The position numbers and the translations under genes are program-made. Shown piece by piece: positions 52,753 to 63,274 of a stretch of DNA of 64,000 nt. The notes under the pieces are model-generated. The model searched no databases. It saw nothing but the letters and a program-made list of their open reading frames with translations, and was not told the DNA's origin. Each line of letters begins with the position of its first letter. The first letter of the stretch is position 1. This DNA comes from Reinekea forsetii (GTDB lineage: Bacteria > Pseudomonadota > Gammaproteobacteria > Pseudomonadales > Natronospirillaceae): contig NZ_JAHKPH010000008.1 in the NCBI RefSeq assembly GCF_018860385.1, positions 386,080 through 450,079 of the forward strand. The letters run 5' to 3'.

Positions 52753-55287
52753 TTACCTAAAACTCTCCGTCACGCTTACTTGGGCGCCTTCATCATCTTC
52801 TACAGTTAGAGAGATTGAATCTAGGTGGTTTTTATGGACGTAGCGTTTTGCTATGAAGAACCACGGTTTGGTGATTTCTAAGTTACCGAGTGTCCACGTA
52901 TGCGATGCAATGTAGCCATCGTTATCATGGCTATCGCTAACAAAGATATACCAAAATAGAAATCGGTAGGCTCTTATGTTTGCGGTAGGCGCTTCGTTTA
53001 GGGTGACATCAATAATCACAGGGTCGTGATCTGATGAGCGATAAGCATCAGGAGCATAGAGGCTGAGTACTTGAGCATCCGATTTATACTCTGTGTTGTA
53101 ATCCAGAATGAGTGGCTCATCGGTATTTATGTGCCAATCTTGAGTGTGAATTACTTTTTCGGCCAATGCATTTGAAGCCAACGCTTGATCAAGGCTGCCG
53201 GTTTCTCCATCGAACACATAAGAATAATCGCCATCTTGTTTCAGTTGGTTAAAGCCTGCTGACTCAATTGCGCGAATAGGGTCTTCTTTGCTGTAAGCGT
53301 TTAAATCACCCATGATCAACACTTTATCGGTCTCAACACCAGTAGGGTTGCTTTCTAACCACTGAGTTAAGGCTAGTGCGGCATTCGTACGCGTTTGGTT
53401 GTATGCACCTTGGCCTTCGTCGCAATCGGCAATGTCGCCACAGTTTCGGCTACCTTTTGACTTAAAGTGATTCACAACCATGGTGATTGCTTCCGCACCG
53501 TCTAGCGATTTAAATGTTTGTGTTAATGCCGGGCGATTTCGAGAGTCATCAAATAATGGCTCACCCAATTCATTTAATGGTGAGTTAGATGAATCCAGTA
53601 TGGCGGTCACACCGGCTGGTTGCACAACAGAAGGTCGGTAAATAATGCCAACGGCAATGGCATCGTCGCCAATCTGTGCCACACCCGGGTTTATGTATTG
53701 ATATTGGTTTTCTGCGCTTTGCTGTGCATTAATGGCGCGAACTAAATCGGCAATGGCGCTGGTATCGGCAAAACCATCGTTTTCAATTTCCATTAAACCA
53801 ATGACATCAGCATCAATGGCTGTCATGGCGGCAACGAGTTTGGCGGTTTGTCGCTCTAATTCGTAGGCGTTATCGGCGCCACGAGGAGTAGGGAAACCAC
53901 CACCTAGGCCATCACCATTGAAGTAGTTTAAAACGTTAAAGCTAGCAATGCGCAAATCGCTTTCCGCCACTTGCGTAGGCTCTAACGTACGAGGGTTGTC
54001 GCCATTAAATACCGGAGCGGTGGTTGGTATTAATTTAAACTTACCGAAATTAAAATTAATAACACCGGTGAGGTTAGTTACCGTGTTGCCAATGCGCAGC
54101 GTGTTGTTGGCATCTAAAGCCGGAGCCGGGAAGATAACCGGGTCAGGGTTTTGCGTTTTAAAACCATCATCCACAATGAGCATGTTAAGGTCGTTGGCGG
54201 CGTGTATCGCATCGGCATCGGGGCCAGGTAGGGCCACGTCGGTTGGGATGCGGCGACGGCCATTGGCAACCATAAATTCGCCATAGCGACCCAATGCATA
54301 TACTTCATTCACCATTAAAGGCGAGCTAGCTGTCACTCTCATGCCTTCAAGTGCTTCTAAATCATCCTCTGAGCTAAACGGCAGGTTGAGAGTAGCCGCC
54401 TTGGGCAAGCTGTTGCCGCTGCTGCAAATAGTAATATCAGAAACACTGGTTAATTGCGTTAAGCCATAAAATTCATCGGCTTCGCCCCGCACGCGTACTT
54501 TATCGCCAACAGCGACATCGGTACTGTAGTGGTAAATAAACAAGCCTTCAGAGGTTTGAGGGTCGGCATCAACATCCGTATCTAAAGATTGTACGAAGAA
54601 GCCTTTGGCTTGATTACTGGCTTGTAAGTCAGCCACGACAATCGCTTCAATATCAACTACCTGGCCTAAAATTGGCGAAGCAGAGCCATTGCCTTGTACT
54701 TCAGAAATTTTAGTCGCTGGGTCGGCGCAATTAAACGCACTCGGTGGCTCTACAGGGTCTTCACCCGGTGCCCCATTGCCTAAATAAGTAAATGTATCAC
54801 TGGGATGCTCATTCCAAGAAGTCGAATAGTCAAAAGAATCGCTTGGGTTGGCATCACCTAGGGTGTCGCTTTTGCGAGTTAACGTCACATTGGCTGCAAA
54901 GGTAGTGCTATTGCCGAGTTGCCCAATGCTGTCAACGACAATGCCATTTTTCTTTAGTAAAACAACATCATTGCCATTAAAGTTTGCAACGCCATCGGTA
55001 ATATCAGCAACGTTTAAAATTTGAGACACGGCACGGCTATTGGCAACCACATAGGCCGAGTTAGGCGCTAATGCGCCCGAAAGCGTGAGAATATTAGTGG
55101 CTGTCGTTGCGCCATTGGAATATAGCTCTATTGAATACGGGCTTAGATCTGCCGGATTAGAATCGAAATTAGTGAGCTCGAGTGCTTTATTATAACTTGA
55201 GCCCTCGATGTACTCAGTCAGCAACACATCGGCATAGGCTGCGTTTGCAAGCAGTATGCCGACCATTAACGGGGTGCGTAAGGTCAT
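52753..55287 (-). CDS. ExeM-like extracellular nuclease with lamin-tail, OB-fold and EEP domains
   Basis: The start is ATG at 55287 (844 aa), with AGGA upstream and a signal peptide (MTLRTPLMVGILLANAAYA). In order come an LTD domain (VLLTEYIEGSSYNKALELTNF), an OB-fold region (ISEVQGNGSASPILGQVVDIEAIVVAD), and the endonuclease/exonuclease/phosphatase domain. That domain shows RIASFNVLNYF, DVIGLMEIEND (metal-binding Glu), MVVNHFKSKGS, ILMGDLNAYSKEDPI (catalytic Asp/Asn) and RSSDHDPVIIDV (catalytic His). A PKD-like C-terminal domain ends the protein. ExeM-type enzymes degrade extracellular DNA for biofilm release or phosphate gain. It is convergent with fliD. Confidence 0.9.
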   Translation of the reverse strand: MTLRTPLMVGILLANAAYADVLLTEYIEGSSYNKALELTNFDSNPADLSPYSIELYSNGATTATNILTLSGALAPNSAYVVANSRAVSQILNVADITDGVANFNGNDVVLLKKNGIVVDSIGQLGNSTTFAANVTLTRKSDTLGDANPSDSFDYSTSWNEHPSDTFTYLGNGAPGEDPVEPPSAFNCADPATKISEVQGNGSASPILGQVVDIEAIVVADLQASNQAKGFFVQSLDTDVDADPQTSEGLFIYHYSTDVAVGDKVRVRGEADEFYGLTQLTSVSDITICSSGNSLPKAATLNLPFSSEDDLEALEGMRVTASSPLMVNEVYALGRYGEFMVANGRRRIPTDVALPGPDADAIHAANDLNMLIVDDGFKTQNPDPVIFPAPALDANNTLRIGNTVTNLTGVINFNFGKFKLIPTTAPVFNGDNPRTLEPTQVAESDLRIASFNVLNYFNGDGLGGGFPTPRGADNAYELERQTAKLVAAMTAIDADVIGLMEIENDGFADTSAIADLVRAINAQQSAENQYQYINPGVAQIGDDAIAVGIIYRPSVVQPAGVTAILDSSNSPLNELGEPLFDDSRNRPALTQTFKSLDGAEAITMVVNHFKSKGSRNCGDIADCDEGQGAYNQTRTNAALALTQWLESNPTGVETDKVLIMGDLNAYSKEDPIRAIESAGFNQLKQDGDYSYVFDGETGSLDQALASNALAEKVIHTQDWHINTDEPLILDYNTEYKSDAQVLSLYAPDAYRSSDHDPVIIDVTLNEAPTANIRAYRFLFWYIFVSDSHDNDGYIASHTWTLGNLEITKPWFFIAKRYVHKNHLDSISLTVEDDEGAQVSVTESFR

Positions 55288-55473
55288 AGTGGTAATCCTA
55301 GTGTTATTTATATTTATTATTCTTGGTCTGGCCGAAGCCGACAACACCAAAAAGTTGTTTAGGTGGACAACTTATCATGCGAATATGACACTATTTTTAC
55401 ATGAGATCAAACGAACTACACTATGATAATTGAAATAAATTGAGCGCTGACTGTATAGGGTTAACATTGCATT

Positions 55474-55500
55474 GCGCGATACAGCTGTGTACCATCGCGC
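55474..55500. promoter_or_regulatory. Inverted repeat upstream of the SulP gene
   Basis: GCGCGAT (55474-55480) and ATCGCGC (55494-55500) with a 13-bp spacer lie 59 bp before the SulP start. No T run follows. It is a candidate operator in the otherwise gene-free 271-bp divergent region. Confidence 0.4.
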
Positions 55501-55558
55501 GCGGTCTAAATAGGTAGCTTTCATAGGCTATTCCCTCTAAATAAAAGGTTATTGTTGA

Positions 55559-57043
55559 ATGTTGTTGGCTCAGAAAAAAGAAGATTGGTTTGGAAATATA
55601 CGCGGTGATGTTTTAGCCGGTCTCGTTGTTGCGCTTGCGTTGATCCCTGAAGCCATTGCCTTTTCTATTATTGCAGGTGTAGACCCGAAGGTCGGTTTGT
55701 ATGCTTCATTTTGTATTGCCGTGATTATTTCAGTAGTGGGCGGTCGTCCTGGTATGATCTCCGCTGCTACGGGTGCAATGGCATTGTTAATGGTCGATTT
55801 AGTGGCCGAACACGGCATTCAGTATTTATGGGCGGCCACGCTTTTAACGGGTGTGATTCAAATAGTGGCGGGTTACTTCAAATTAGGCGAACTCATGCGG
55901 TTTGTCTCTCGCTCAGTGGTCACAGGCTTTGTAAACGCTTTGGCTATTCTAATTTTCATGGCCCAGTTGCCCGAGCTGACCAACGTCACTTGGGTCGTAT
56001 ATGCCATGACAGCAGCTGGCTTAGGCATCATCTACTTGTTTCCTTATATCAATAAGACCATTCCATCGCCTTTGGTGACTATTGTGGTGTTGTCGGCGAT
56101 TTCGATAATTTTTGATTTTGATATACGCACCGTCGGTGACATGGGCGATTTGCCCGATACATTGCCTAACTTCTTATTTCCGGATGTACCTCTTAACTTT
56201 GCAACGCTCGCGATTATTTTACCGTACGCTGCGCCTTTAGCCGTAGTAGGGCTGTTGGAATCGTTAATGACGGCAACCATAGTTGATGACCTTACCGATA
56301 CAAGTAGCGATAAAAACCGCGAGTGCAAAGGCCAAGGCATTGCCAATATTGGTGCGGGTTTAATGGGCGGGATGGCCGGTTGTGCAATGATTGGTCAGTC
56401 GGTAATTAACGTGAAGTCCGGCGGCCGTGGCCGATTATCGGCGTTTGTGGCGGGTACTGTTTTGTTGATCATGGTGGTGTTTAGCAGTGAGTGGGTAGCT
56501 AAAATCCCTATGGCGGCGTTGGTCTCTGTAATGATCATGGTCTCCATCGGAACGTTTAATTGGGGGTCTATTCGTGATCTCCGTCAGTTCCCATTATCGA
56601 CAAATTTAGTCATGATAGTGACAGTCGTAGTGGTTGTCTGGACGCACAACCTTGCATATGGTGTGTTTGCGGGTGTGTTACTAGCGGCCTTGTTCTTTGC
56701 TAATAAAATCAGCCACTTCATGTATGTTGACTCAGATTTGAGTGAAGACGAAGATAAGCGCAGTTATAAAGTTGTTGGTCAGGTGTTTTTTAACTCTGCC
56801 GACAAGTTCATTGCGGCTTTTGATTTCAAAGAAGCCATCAGCACTGTCGAAATCGATTTATCAAGGGCGCATTTTTGGGATATTACGGCCGTTGAATCGT
56901 TAGACAAGGTTGTGGTGAAATTTAAGCGCGAAGGCACCGATGTAAATGTTGTGGGTTTAAATGAAGCCAGTGAGACCATTGTGGATCGATTTGGTAAGCT
57001 AGGCAAACCGGAAGAAATCGATAAAGTACTAGGAGGCCACTAA
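55559..57043 (+). CDS. SulP-family anion transporter with STAS domain
   Basis: This 494-aa protein has the SulP signature near the N-terminus ([36 protein letters not shown]). It continues with about ten or more membrane segments, the [12 protein letters not shown] region and the conserved [51 protein letters not shown] motif. A short C-terminal STAS domain follows at about residues 405-490 ([23 protein letters not shown]). SulP members carry sulfate, bicarbonate or other anions. The short form paired with a USP gene resembles BicA-like bicarbonate carriers, but the substrate cannot be read from sequence. Its stop overlaps the next start (TAATG). Confidence 0.9.
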   Translation: MLLAQKKEDWFGNIRGDVLAGLVVALALIPEAIAFSIIAGVDPKVGLYASFCIAVIISVVGGRPGMISAATGAMALLMVDLVAEHGIQYLWAATLLTGVIQIVAGYFKLGELMRFVSRSVVTGFVNALAILIFMAQLPELTNVTWVVYAMTAAGLGIIYLFPYINKTIPSPLVTIVVLSAISIIFDFDIRTVGDMGDLPDTLPNFLFPDVPLNFATLAIILPYAAPLAVVGLLESLMTATIVDDLTDTSSDKNRECKGQGIANIGAGLMGGMAGCAMIGQSVINVKSGGRGRLSAFVAGTVLLIMVVFSSEWVAKIPMAALVSVMIMVSIGTFNWGSIRDLRQFPLSTNLVMIVTVVVVVWTHNLAYGVFAGVLLAALFFANKISHFMYVDSDLSEDEDKRSYKVVGQVFFNSADKFIAAFDFKEAISTVEIDLSRAHFWDITAVESLDKVVVKFKREGTDVNVVGLNEASETIVDRFGKLGKPEEIDKVLGGH

Positions 57044-57918
57044 TGGCTGATAATAATAACAAAGAACGTACCTGGACAATCGCATGTATTGATGGCTCTA
57101 AGTTTAATGAAGCCGTGAGTGACTACGCAATTTGGCTCACGAAAACCATTGATGCTCCATTAAAGGCGCTGCATGCCATTGAACACAATGCCATCGCTGC
57201 GGTGTCTGATTTTTCTGGTGCCATTGGCATTGGCGCTCAGGAGCACTTACTCAGTGAGCTAACCGAAGTAGAGCAGCAAAGAAATAAACTGGAAATCCAG
57301 AAAGGCAAAGATATTCTCGATACGGTTAAATCACGAGCTAATAAAGCCGGTGTCGAAAATGCCTTTAGTACGCAACGCCACGGGCCGTTAGTCGAGGCGT
57401 TAATCGATTTAGAGCATGAAACAAGAGTAATCGTGCTCGGAATTCGAGGTGAAGCCAACGTTGGTAATACGGAAAATTTAGGGGGTCACCTTGAGACCAT
57501 TGTCCGATCCGTACAACGCCCTATATTCGTCGTTAACAGAGCTTTTGAAGCGCCAAAAGCCGCCATGTTGGCGTTTGATGGCAGTGATTGCAGTCTCAAA
57601 GCATTAGATATGGTCGTCAATAGTCCTTTATTTAATGATTTACCCGTACATATTGTGAACGTTTCTAAGTCTGTCAGCGCAGGTGAAGCATTAATTGCAC
57701 CGGCTCAAGTAAAATTGGAAACAGCCGGAAGATCTGTTTCTTCAGCGGTATTAACTGGCGATCCAGCGCAAGCTTTATGCCAGTATCAAAAGGATCATAA
57801 TATTGGTTTAACCGTGATGGGCTCGTTTAGTCACAACCGGTTACGCGACATGGTATTTGGCAGTTTTACAGCGAAAATGCTGCTGAATACAGAGCAGCCA
57901 CTGTTATTGTTGCGATAA
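57043..57918 (+). CDS. Tandem-domain universal stress protein (UspA family)
   Basis: This 291-aa protein has two UspA folds: residues about 10-150 (TIACIDGSKFNEAVSDYAIWL, then VIVLGIRGEA) and about 165-291 (AMLAFDGSDCSLKALDMVV). The second carries the ATP-binding-type motif VMGSFSHNRLRDMVFGSFTAKMLLNTEQPLLLL (compare G-2x-G-9x-G-S/T). It is translationally coupled to the SulP transporter, so it likely senses nucleotide or energy state to modulate it. A terminator follows. Confidence 0.9.
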   Translation: MADNNNKERTWTIACIDGSKFNEAVSDYAIWLTKTIDAPLKALHAIEHNAIAAVSDFSGAIGIGAQEHLLSELTEVEQQRNKLEIQKGKDILDTVKSRANKAGVENAFSTQRHGPLVEALIDLEHETRVIVLGIRGEANVGNTENLGGHLETIVRSVQRPIFVVNRAFEAPKAAMLAFDGSDCSLKALDMVVNSPLFNDLPVHIVNVSKSVSAGEALIAPAQVKLETAGRSVSSAVLTGDPAQALCQYQKDHNIGLTVMGSFSHNRLRDMVFGSFTAKMLLNTEQPLLLLR

Positions 57919-57935
57919 TATCAAATAGCCACATT

Positions 57936-57958
57936 GGCCGCGTGTAAGCGGCCTTTTT
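57936..57958 (+). terminator. Rho-independent terminator of the SulP-USP operon
   Basis: The stem GGCCGC/GCGGCC with a 6-nt loop is followed by five T, 17 bp after the stop codon. Confidence 0.9.
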
Positions 57959-57998
57959 ATTGTCTTGTAACTGTAGGCAATTTGCACGGAATGGCTCA

Positions 57999-58030
57999 AT
58001 ACTTGACTGTTTTAGTCAGGTATTTATAAT
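57999..58030 (+). promoter_or_regulatory. iscR operon promoter overlapped by a consensus type 1 IscR site
   Basis: The 25-bp site 57999-58023 begins ATACTTGACT, has a TTTT centre and ends AGTCAGGTAT. It agrees at every position with the type 1 IscR consensus ATASYYGACT-RWWWY-AGTCRRSTAT. It overlaps a strong sigma-70 promoter, -35 TTGACT (58003-58008) and -10 TATAAT (58025-58030), spaced 16 bp. Holo-[2Fe-2S] IscR should block RNA polymerase here and give negative feedback on the iscR-iscS-suf operon. Confidence 0.93.
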
Positions 58031-58064
58031 GTACTCACTTTCAAGTCATCCTCAGGCTTAATGT

Positions 58065-58550
58065 ATGAGATTAACTACCAAAGGCCGCTACGCGGTGACA
58101 GCATTGCTAGATTTAGCGCTCAATGAACATAAAGGCCCTATCAATCTAGCGGATATTTCTGAAAGACAGGGTATATCGTTGTCTTACTTAGAACAGCTGT
58201 TCTCTAAATTGAGAAAAAAGTCGCTGGTTGCATCGGTACGTGGACCTGGTGGAGGTTATTTGCTGGGCCGTGAAAAATCCGACATCAGCATCGCTTCTGT
58301 TGTAGACGCTGTTTCTGAGTCTATTGATGCCACAAAATGCCAAGGTAAAACGGGGTGTCAGCAAGGTGAAATATGCTTAACGCATCACCTTTGGCAAGAC
58401 TTGAGCAATCAAATCCACGATTTTCTAGATGATATAACGTTGCAGACATTAGTCGAGCGTGGCGAAATTAAAGCCGTCAGTGCCCGTCAAAATGAAAAAA
58501 TGCTGCAAGCACACCCTGAAAAAACGATTCCAACAGCACAGGTTAATTAA
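58065..58550 (+). CDS. iscR: Fe-S cluster-sensing Rrf2 regulator IscR
   Basis: This 161-aa protein is close to E. coli IscR in length. The N-terminal winged helix is [19 protein letters not shown], then [39 protein letters not shown]. Cluster ligands C92, C98, C104 and H107 are all present at the E. coli positions ([18 protein letters not shown]). It represses its own operon when it holds [2Fe-2S]. It overlaps iscS by 1 bp (TAATG). A second ATG four bases earlier is out of frame with the family start. Confidence 0.97.
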   Translation: MRLTTKGRYAVTALLDLALNEHKGPINLADISERQGISLSYLEQLFSKLRKKSLVASVRGPGGGYLLGREKSDISIASVVDAVSESIDATKCQGKTGCQQGEICLTHHLWQDLSNQIHDFLDDITLQTLVERGEIKAVSARQNEKMLQAHPEKTIPTAQVN

Positions 58551-59701
58551 TGCGACCGCTTTATTTTGATTATGCTGCCACAACACCGGTTGATGACCGT
58601 GTCGCCAAGGCAATGACCGATTGTTTAACCTTTAAAGGTAACTTTGCGAACCCGGCTTCACGTTCACATGCGCTAGGGTGGTTAGCCGAAGAGGCTGTTG
58701 AAGAAGCTCGTAATGATGTTGCAGATCTTCTTGGAGCCGATTCACGAGAGATTGTTTGGACCAGTGGCGCAACGGAAAGTAATAATTTGGCCATAAAAGG
58801 TGTTGCCGATAATTATGCACCGGAAGCGTGTCATATAATTACCACCAGTATCGAGCATAAGGCGGTTATAGACCCTGTTAAGCATTTGCACTGTAAAGGG
58901 TATCAAACCACCTTTGTCGCACCAGGCTCAAACGGACAAGTCTCTGTCGAGAGTATTGCAGCCGAAATCACTGACAAAACTCGGTTGATCTCGGTAATGG
59001 CAGTAAATAATGAAACGGGTGTCATAAACCCTATCGCTGAAATTGGTAAACTGTGCGAACAAAAAGGCATATTTTTTCATGTTGATGCAGCACAAGCTGT
59101 CGGCAAAATAGCCGTAAACGTTGATGAGTGGAAAGTCACGTTATTGTCTTTATCGGCGCATAAATTCTATGGGCCAAAAGGTATTGGTGCTTTATACGTG
59201 CGTCGCCGAAGTCCACTTGAATTGTCTGCACAAATACACGGTGGCGGTCACGAACGTGGTATGCGTTCGGGCACTTTAGCGACCCATCAGATAGTCGGCA
59301 TTGGAACAGCTGCCGCAATTTTAAATGAAGGGTTTAGCGATGAGCACGATCGTATAGAAGCATTAAAAGAGCGTCTATGGAGCGGTATTGAAACGCTCGG
59401 CGATGTATTCATTAATGGCAAAGGTTCACCTATTACTGCAGGGCATCTGAATGTCTGTTTTAAAGGCTTAGATGGGGAAGCTCTGATGATGGGTGTACGA
59501 AACTTGGCTATTTCATCTGGATCCGCCTGTACATCAGCAACGGTAGAGCCTTCGTTTGTATTAAAAGCAATGGGCTGTAGCGATAAAGATGCTCACAGCT
59601 CATTGAGAATTAGTTTGGGTCGTTTCACTACCGAGAGTGATGTCGATCAGGCGATTGCAAGTTTCTCGCAAGCGGTTAACGCCTTGCGATCTGCCAATTA
59701 A
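58550..59701 (+). CDS. iscS: Cysteine desulfurase, IscS type (class I)
   Basis: This 383-aa class V aminotransferase moves sulfur from L-cysteine to an active-site persulfide. The PLP lysine is in SLSAHKFYGPKGIGALYVRRR. The mobile loop with catalytic cysteine is SSGSACTSATVEPSFVLKAMG, the long-loop class I form. The C-terminus is about 20 residues shorter than E. coli IscS, lacking the last segment used for IscU docking. It sits between iscR and sufB, with no iscU, iscA, hscBA or fdx nearby, so it probably feeds the SUF scaffold. Confidence 0.92.
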   Translation: MRPLYFDYAATTPVDDRVAKAMTDCLTFKGNFANPASRSHALGWLAEEAVEEARNDVADLLGADSREIVWTSGATESNNLAIKGVADNYAPEACHIITTSIEHKAVIDPVKHLHCKGYQTTFVAPGSNGQVSVESIAAEITDKTRLISVMAVNNETGVINPIAEIGKLCEQKGIFFHVDAAQAVGKIAVNVDEWKVTLLSLSAHKFYGPKGIGALYVRRRSPLELSAQIHGGGHERGMRSGTLATHQIVGIGTAAAILNEGFSDEHDRIEALKERLWSGIETLGDVFINGKGSPITAGHLNVCFKGLDGEALMMGVRNLAISSGSACTSATVEPSFVLKAMGCSDKDAHSSLRISLGRFTTESDVDQAIASFSQAVNALRSAN

Positions 59702-59749
59702 ATTTAGTTTAGCGTACGTATTTTGCGCGCAACCTATTAGGGTATCATT

Positions 59750-61189
59750 ATGAGTCAGGAAGTTGAGAAGTATATTAAAACTGAGTACGAGGCTGGGTTT
59801 ATCACTGATGTTGAATCGGCTACGATTCCACCAGGATTAAACGAAGATGTTATTCGGCTAATCTCTGCAAAGAAAAATGAGCCAGAGTGGATGACTGAAT
59901 GGCGCTTAAAAGCGTTTCGTGCTTGGGAAGAAATGGAAGAGCCTGACTGGGCGCATGTAAGTTATCCTAAGCCTGATTTTCAATCGCTTTCTTATTATTC
60001 TTCACCAAAAAGTATTGAAGATGCTCGACCAAAATCGTTAGACGATGTTGATCCTGAGCTATTGGCGACATACGAAAAGCTAGGCATTCCGGTTCACGAA
60101 CACGCTGCATTAGCCGGTGTCGCGGTAGATATGGTATTCGATTCCGTGTCTGTAGGAACCACTTTCCGTAAAAAGTTGGAAGAAGCCGGAATAATTTTCT
60201 GTCCAATTTCTGAGGCTGTTCATGAATACCCAGAGTTAGTGAAAAAATATTTAGGCTCTGTGGTACCGCAAAAAGACAATTACTACGCGGCGCTAAATTC
60301 GGCTGTATTCTCTGATGGATCATTTGTTTATATTCCTAAAGGCGTTCGTAGTCCTATGGAATTATCGACCTATTTCAGAATTAACGAAGCCAACACGGGG
60401 CAGTTTGAACGTACCTTAATTATTGCCGATGAAGGTAGCCATGTTAGCTACTTAGAAGGATGCACGGCACCAATGCGCGATGAGAACCAACTACACGCTG
60501 CCGTTGTAGAGTTAGTGGTTTTAGATGATGCAGAAGTTAAGTATTCAACCGTGCAAAACTGGTACCCCGGTGATGCTGAAGGTAAAGGCGGCATTTATAA
60601 CTTTGTTACCAAACGTGGAATTGCACACGAGCGCGCTAAAATTTCTTGGACACAAGTTGAAACTGGTTCGGCCGTAACTTGGAAGTATCCATCCTGTGTC
60701 TTAAAAGGCGACGACAGCGTTGGTGAATTTTACTCGGTTGCATTAACCAGTAACATGCAGCAAGCAGATACCGGCACGAAGATGATTCACATCGGAAAAA
60801 ATACGCGCTCGACGATTATATCTAAAGGCATCAGCGCGATGAAAAGTGAAAACACTTATCGCGGTTTAGTTAAAATGAATCCTGGTGCCGTCGGTGCTCG
60901 TAACTTTACTCAGTGTGACTCTTTACTCATTGGTGATCAGTGTGGTGCTCATACGTTTCCTTATATAGAAAGCAAAAACCCAAGTGCCATTGTTGAGCAC
61001 GAAGCCACCACCTCCAAAGTGAGCGATGATCAAATGTTTTTGTGCCAACAACGCGGCATTGACCCTGAAAAAGCAGTTTCAATGATCGTAAATGGTTTTT
61101 GTAAAGAAGTTTTTAAAGAGCTGCCCATGGAGTTTGCCGTTGAAGCTGGCAAATTATTGGAAGTATCGCTCGAAGGCGCAGTCGGCTAA
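59750..61189 (+). CDS. sufB: Fe-S cluster assembly scaffold SufB
   Basis: This 479-aa scaffold is of the usual length. The N-terminal [59 protein letters not shown] is characteristic. The beta-helix core includes [44 protein letters not shown] and [39 protein letters not shown]. It forms SufBC2D and builds the nascent cluster. The ribosome-binding site is AGGGT in a 48-bp gap after iscS. Confidence 0.97.
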   Translation: MSQEVEKYIKTEYEAGFITDVESATIPPGLNEDVIRLISAKKNEPEWMTEWRLKAFRAWEEMEEPDWAHVSYPKPDFQSLSYYSSPKSIEDARPKSLDDVDPELLATYEKLGIPVHEHAALAGVAVDMVFDSVSVGTTFRKKLEEAGIIFCPISEAVHEYPELVKKYLGSVVPQKDNYYAALNSAVFSDGSFVYIPKGVRSPMELSTYFRINEANTGQFERTLIIADEGSHVSYLEGCTAPMRDENQLHAAVVELVVLDDAEVKYSTVQNWYPGDAEGKGGIYNFVTKRGIAHERAKISWTQVETGSAVTWKYPSCVLKGDDSVGEFYSVALTSNMQQADTGTKMIHIGKNTRSTIISKGISAMKSENTYRGLVKMNPGAVGARNFTQCDSLLIGDQCGAHTFPYIESKNPSAIVEHEATTSKVSDDQMFLCQQRGIDPEKAVSMIVNGFCKEVFKELPMEFAVEAGKLLEVSLEGAVG

Positions 61190-61246
61190 ACCCGACCCTT
61201 GTTGAAACGAAGAATTTAAAACGAATTGTGAAAAGGTTGATAGTCG

Positions 61247-61996
61247 ATGTTAAGTATTAAGAATTTAGCCGCCAAAGTTGAAGAAAAAGACATTCTTAAA
61301 GGCTTGTCTATTGAAGTTAAGCCAGGCGAAGTGCATGCCATTATGGGGCCTAACGGTGCCGGTAAAAGTACCTTAGGTAATGTGTTGGCGGGTCGTGAAG
61401 GTTATGAAGTGACCGGCGGAAGTATTGAGTTTTTAGGCGAAAATATTCTAGATTTCGAAGCACATGAGCGTGCTTGCAAAGGCGTATTCTTAGCATTTCA
61501 ATACCCAGTTGAAATTCCCGGCGTTTCAAACATGGAATTTTTAAAAGCATCGGTAGATGCCGTGCGTGAATCTCGTGGGTTAGAACCTTATAGCTCGGTT
61601 GAATTTATTAAGTTGGCGCGTGAAAAGAGCAAGGCCGTTGACCTTCCAGCCGACTTTTTAAAACGTGGCGTGAATGAAGGCTTTTCTGGCGGTGAGAAAA
61701 AGCGTAACGAATTAATGCAAATGATGTTGCTTGAACCAACCTTATGTATTTTAGATGAAACCGATTCTGGTTTAGATATTGATGCCCTGCAGGTTGTCGC
61801 TGATGGTGTCAATAAACTGCGCGATCCTAATCGTTCTTTTATAGTAGTGACGCATTATCAGCGTTTACTTGATTACATTGTTCCTGATTTTGTTCATGTA
61901 TTGGCCGATGGAAAGATTGTTAAGTCCGGCGGTAAAGAGCTAGCACTTGAACTCGAAAAAGAAGGCTACGGTTGGATCGAGAAGGAGACTGTATAA
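61247..61996 (+). CDS. sufC: Fe-S cluster assembly ATPase SufC
   Basis: This 249-aa ABC-type ATPase has Walker A GPNGAGKSTLGNVLAG, the Q-loop FLAFQYPVEIPGVSN, signature SGGEKKRNELMQMMLLEP, Walker B LCILDETDSGLDIDAL and switch His VVTHYQRLL. It drives conformational change in SufBD. It ends directly at the sufD GTG, with no gap. Confidence 0.97.
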   Translation: MLSIKNLAAKVEEKDILKGLSIEVKPGEVHAIMGPNGAGKSTLGNVLAGREGYEVTGGSIEFLGENILDFEAHERACKGVFLAFQYPVEIPGVSNMEFLKASVDAVRESRGLEPYSSVEFIKLAREKSKAVDLPADFLKRGVNEGFSGGEKKRNELMQMMLLEPTLCILDETDSGLDIDALQVVADGVNKLRDPNRSFIVVTHYQRLLDYIVPDFVHVLADGKIVKSGGKELALELEKEGYGWIEKETV

Positions 61997-63274
61997 GTGA
62001 GCAATCAACTTAACGTCGCTGCCGCAGCCGCGCAAGTTGCCAATGACAACAGCTATGCGAAAAGCTGGTCGCAATCGGCCGGTGAACGATTTGCGCTGCA
62101 GCCTTGGCCAACGCGAAAAACCGAACATTGGAAGTACACGCCGTTAAAATCGTTACTTGATGCTTCATGGTCAAATGCTGTCAGCAGCACTAAAGCAAGC
62201 GGTGTAGCATTTGATGATTTTAACGAAGTGACTCTGACTATTGAAAATGGACAGCTAGTCGATACGTCAACTTTGCCGGAAGGAATAGTGCTTAAAAAAT
62301 TATCGCAATGCGATGAAGCACAAACGGCGGAATTTATCGAGAAAGTTCAGTCTCAACAGACCGACTTTATCTTTGATGATCTTAATGCCGCAAAGTTAGA
62401 TGAAGGTTACTGGATTGTTGTTGCAGAAAATGCTCAGGTTGCTTCGCCTATCCATTTAAACTTTGTGAGCCATGGCGAGCAAGTTATGGTGAATACCCAA
62501 GTACTGGTTGAAGCCAAACGCTCCTCTAACGCAGTAGTTGTTGAAACATTTACACATGATTCAGGTTCGGCATTTGTGAATCCAAACACTACCTTGTATG
62601 TAAATGAAAATGCGCAAGTAACGCATTACCATTTATTGCTTGAAGAAGGTGATATTCGGCACATAGGGCGAGTAGCGGCTGTTTTAGAACGCAGCGCCAA
62701 GCTGTATTCATTTCATATGGCCGTTGGCGGTGTGTTGAAACGAAAGGACATCGTTGTTCGGCATTGTGGCGAAGGCGGTGAGCTCACGTTAAATGGTGTG
62801 TACTTGCCTAAAGGTAAAGAGCACATTGATTATCACACCATCTTAGAGCATGAAGTTGCCCATTGTACGAGCCAAGAGGTCTTTCGTGGCATCATCGGTG
62901 ATTCTGCAACGGCCGTTTTTAATGGTCGAATTCATATTCATAAAGACGCGCAAAAGTCGTTGGCAGAATTAAACAACCGAAACCTGTTATTGAATGATAA
63001 AGCAACCATCTATACAAAGCCTGAGCTTGAAATTTATGCAGACGATGTAAAGTGCGCTCACGGTGCTACGATTGCCCAGTTAGATGACAAGGAGCTTTTT
63101 TACTTTCAAGCTCGTGGTATTTCTAAGGCAGAAGCTGAAGTTATGTTGAGTTTCGGTTTTATCAATGAGCTTTTAGATGCGTTACCTCATGAGCCAGTGC
63201 AATTATTATTGCGCCCATTGTTAGCGCAAGTATTTGCAAGCAAGTCAGCGGAGCTCACGAGGCACTTGGTATGA
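61997..63274 (+). CDS. sufD: Fe-S cluster assembly protein SufD
   Basis: This 425-aa SufB paralog starts at GTG 61997 immediately after the sufC TAA, with GAAGGAGA as ribosome-binding site. Typical segments are LPWPTRKTEHWKYTPLKSLLD-like (ALQPWPTRKTEHWKYTPL), LTLNGVYLPKGKEHIDYHTILEHEVAHCTSQEVFRGIIGDSATAVFNGRIHIHKDAQKS and DKELFYFQARGISKAEAEVMLSFGFINELLDALPHEPV. It is the SufBCD partner for iron entry. The stop overlaps the sufS start (ATGA). Confidence 0.95.
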   Translation: MSNQLNVAAAAAQVANDNSYAKSWSQSAGERFALQPWPTRKTEHWKYTPLKSLLDASWSNAVSSTKASGVAFDDFNEVTLTIENGQLVDTSTLPEGIVLKKLSQCDEAQTAEFIEKVQSQQTDFIFDDLNAAKLDEGYWIVVAENAQVASPIHLNFVSHGEQVMVNTQVLVEAKRSSNAVVVETFTHDSGSAFVNPNTTLYVNENAQVTHYHLLLEEGDIRHIGRVAAVLERSAKLYSFHMAVGGVLKRKDIVVRHCGEGGELTLNGVYLPKGKEHIDYHTILEHEVAHCTSQEVFRGIIGDSATAVFNGRIHIHKDAQKSLAELNNRNLLLNDKATIYTKPELEIYADDVKCAHGATIAQLDDKELFYFQARGISKAEAEVMLSFGFINELLDALPHEPVQLLLRPLLAQVFASKSAELTRHLV

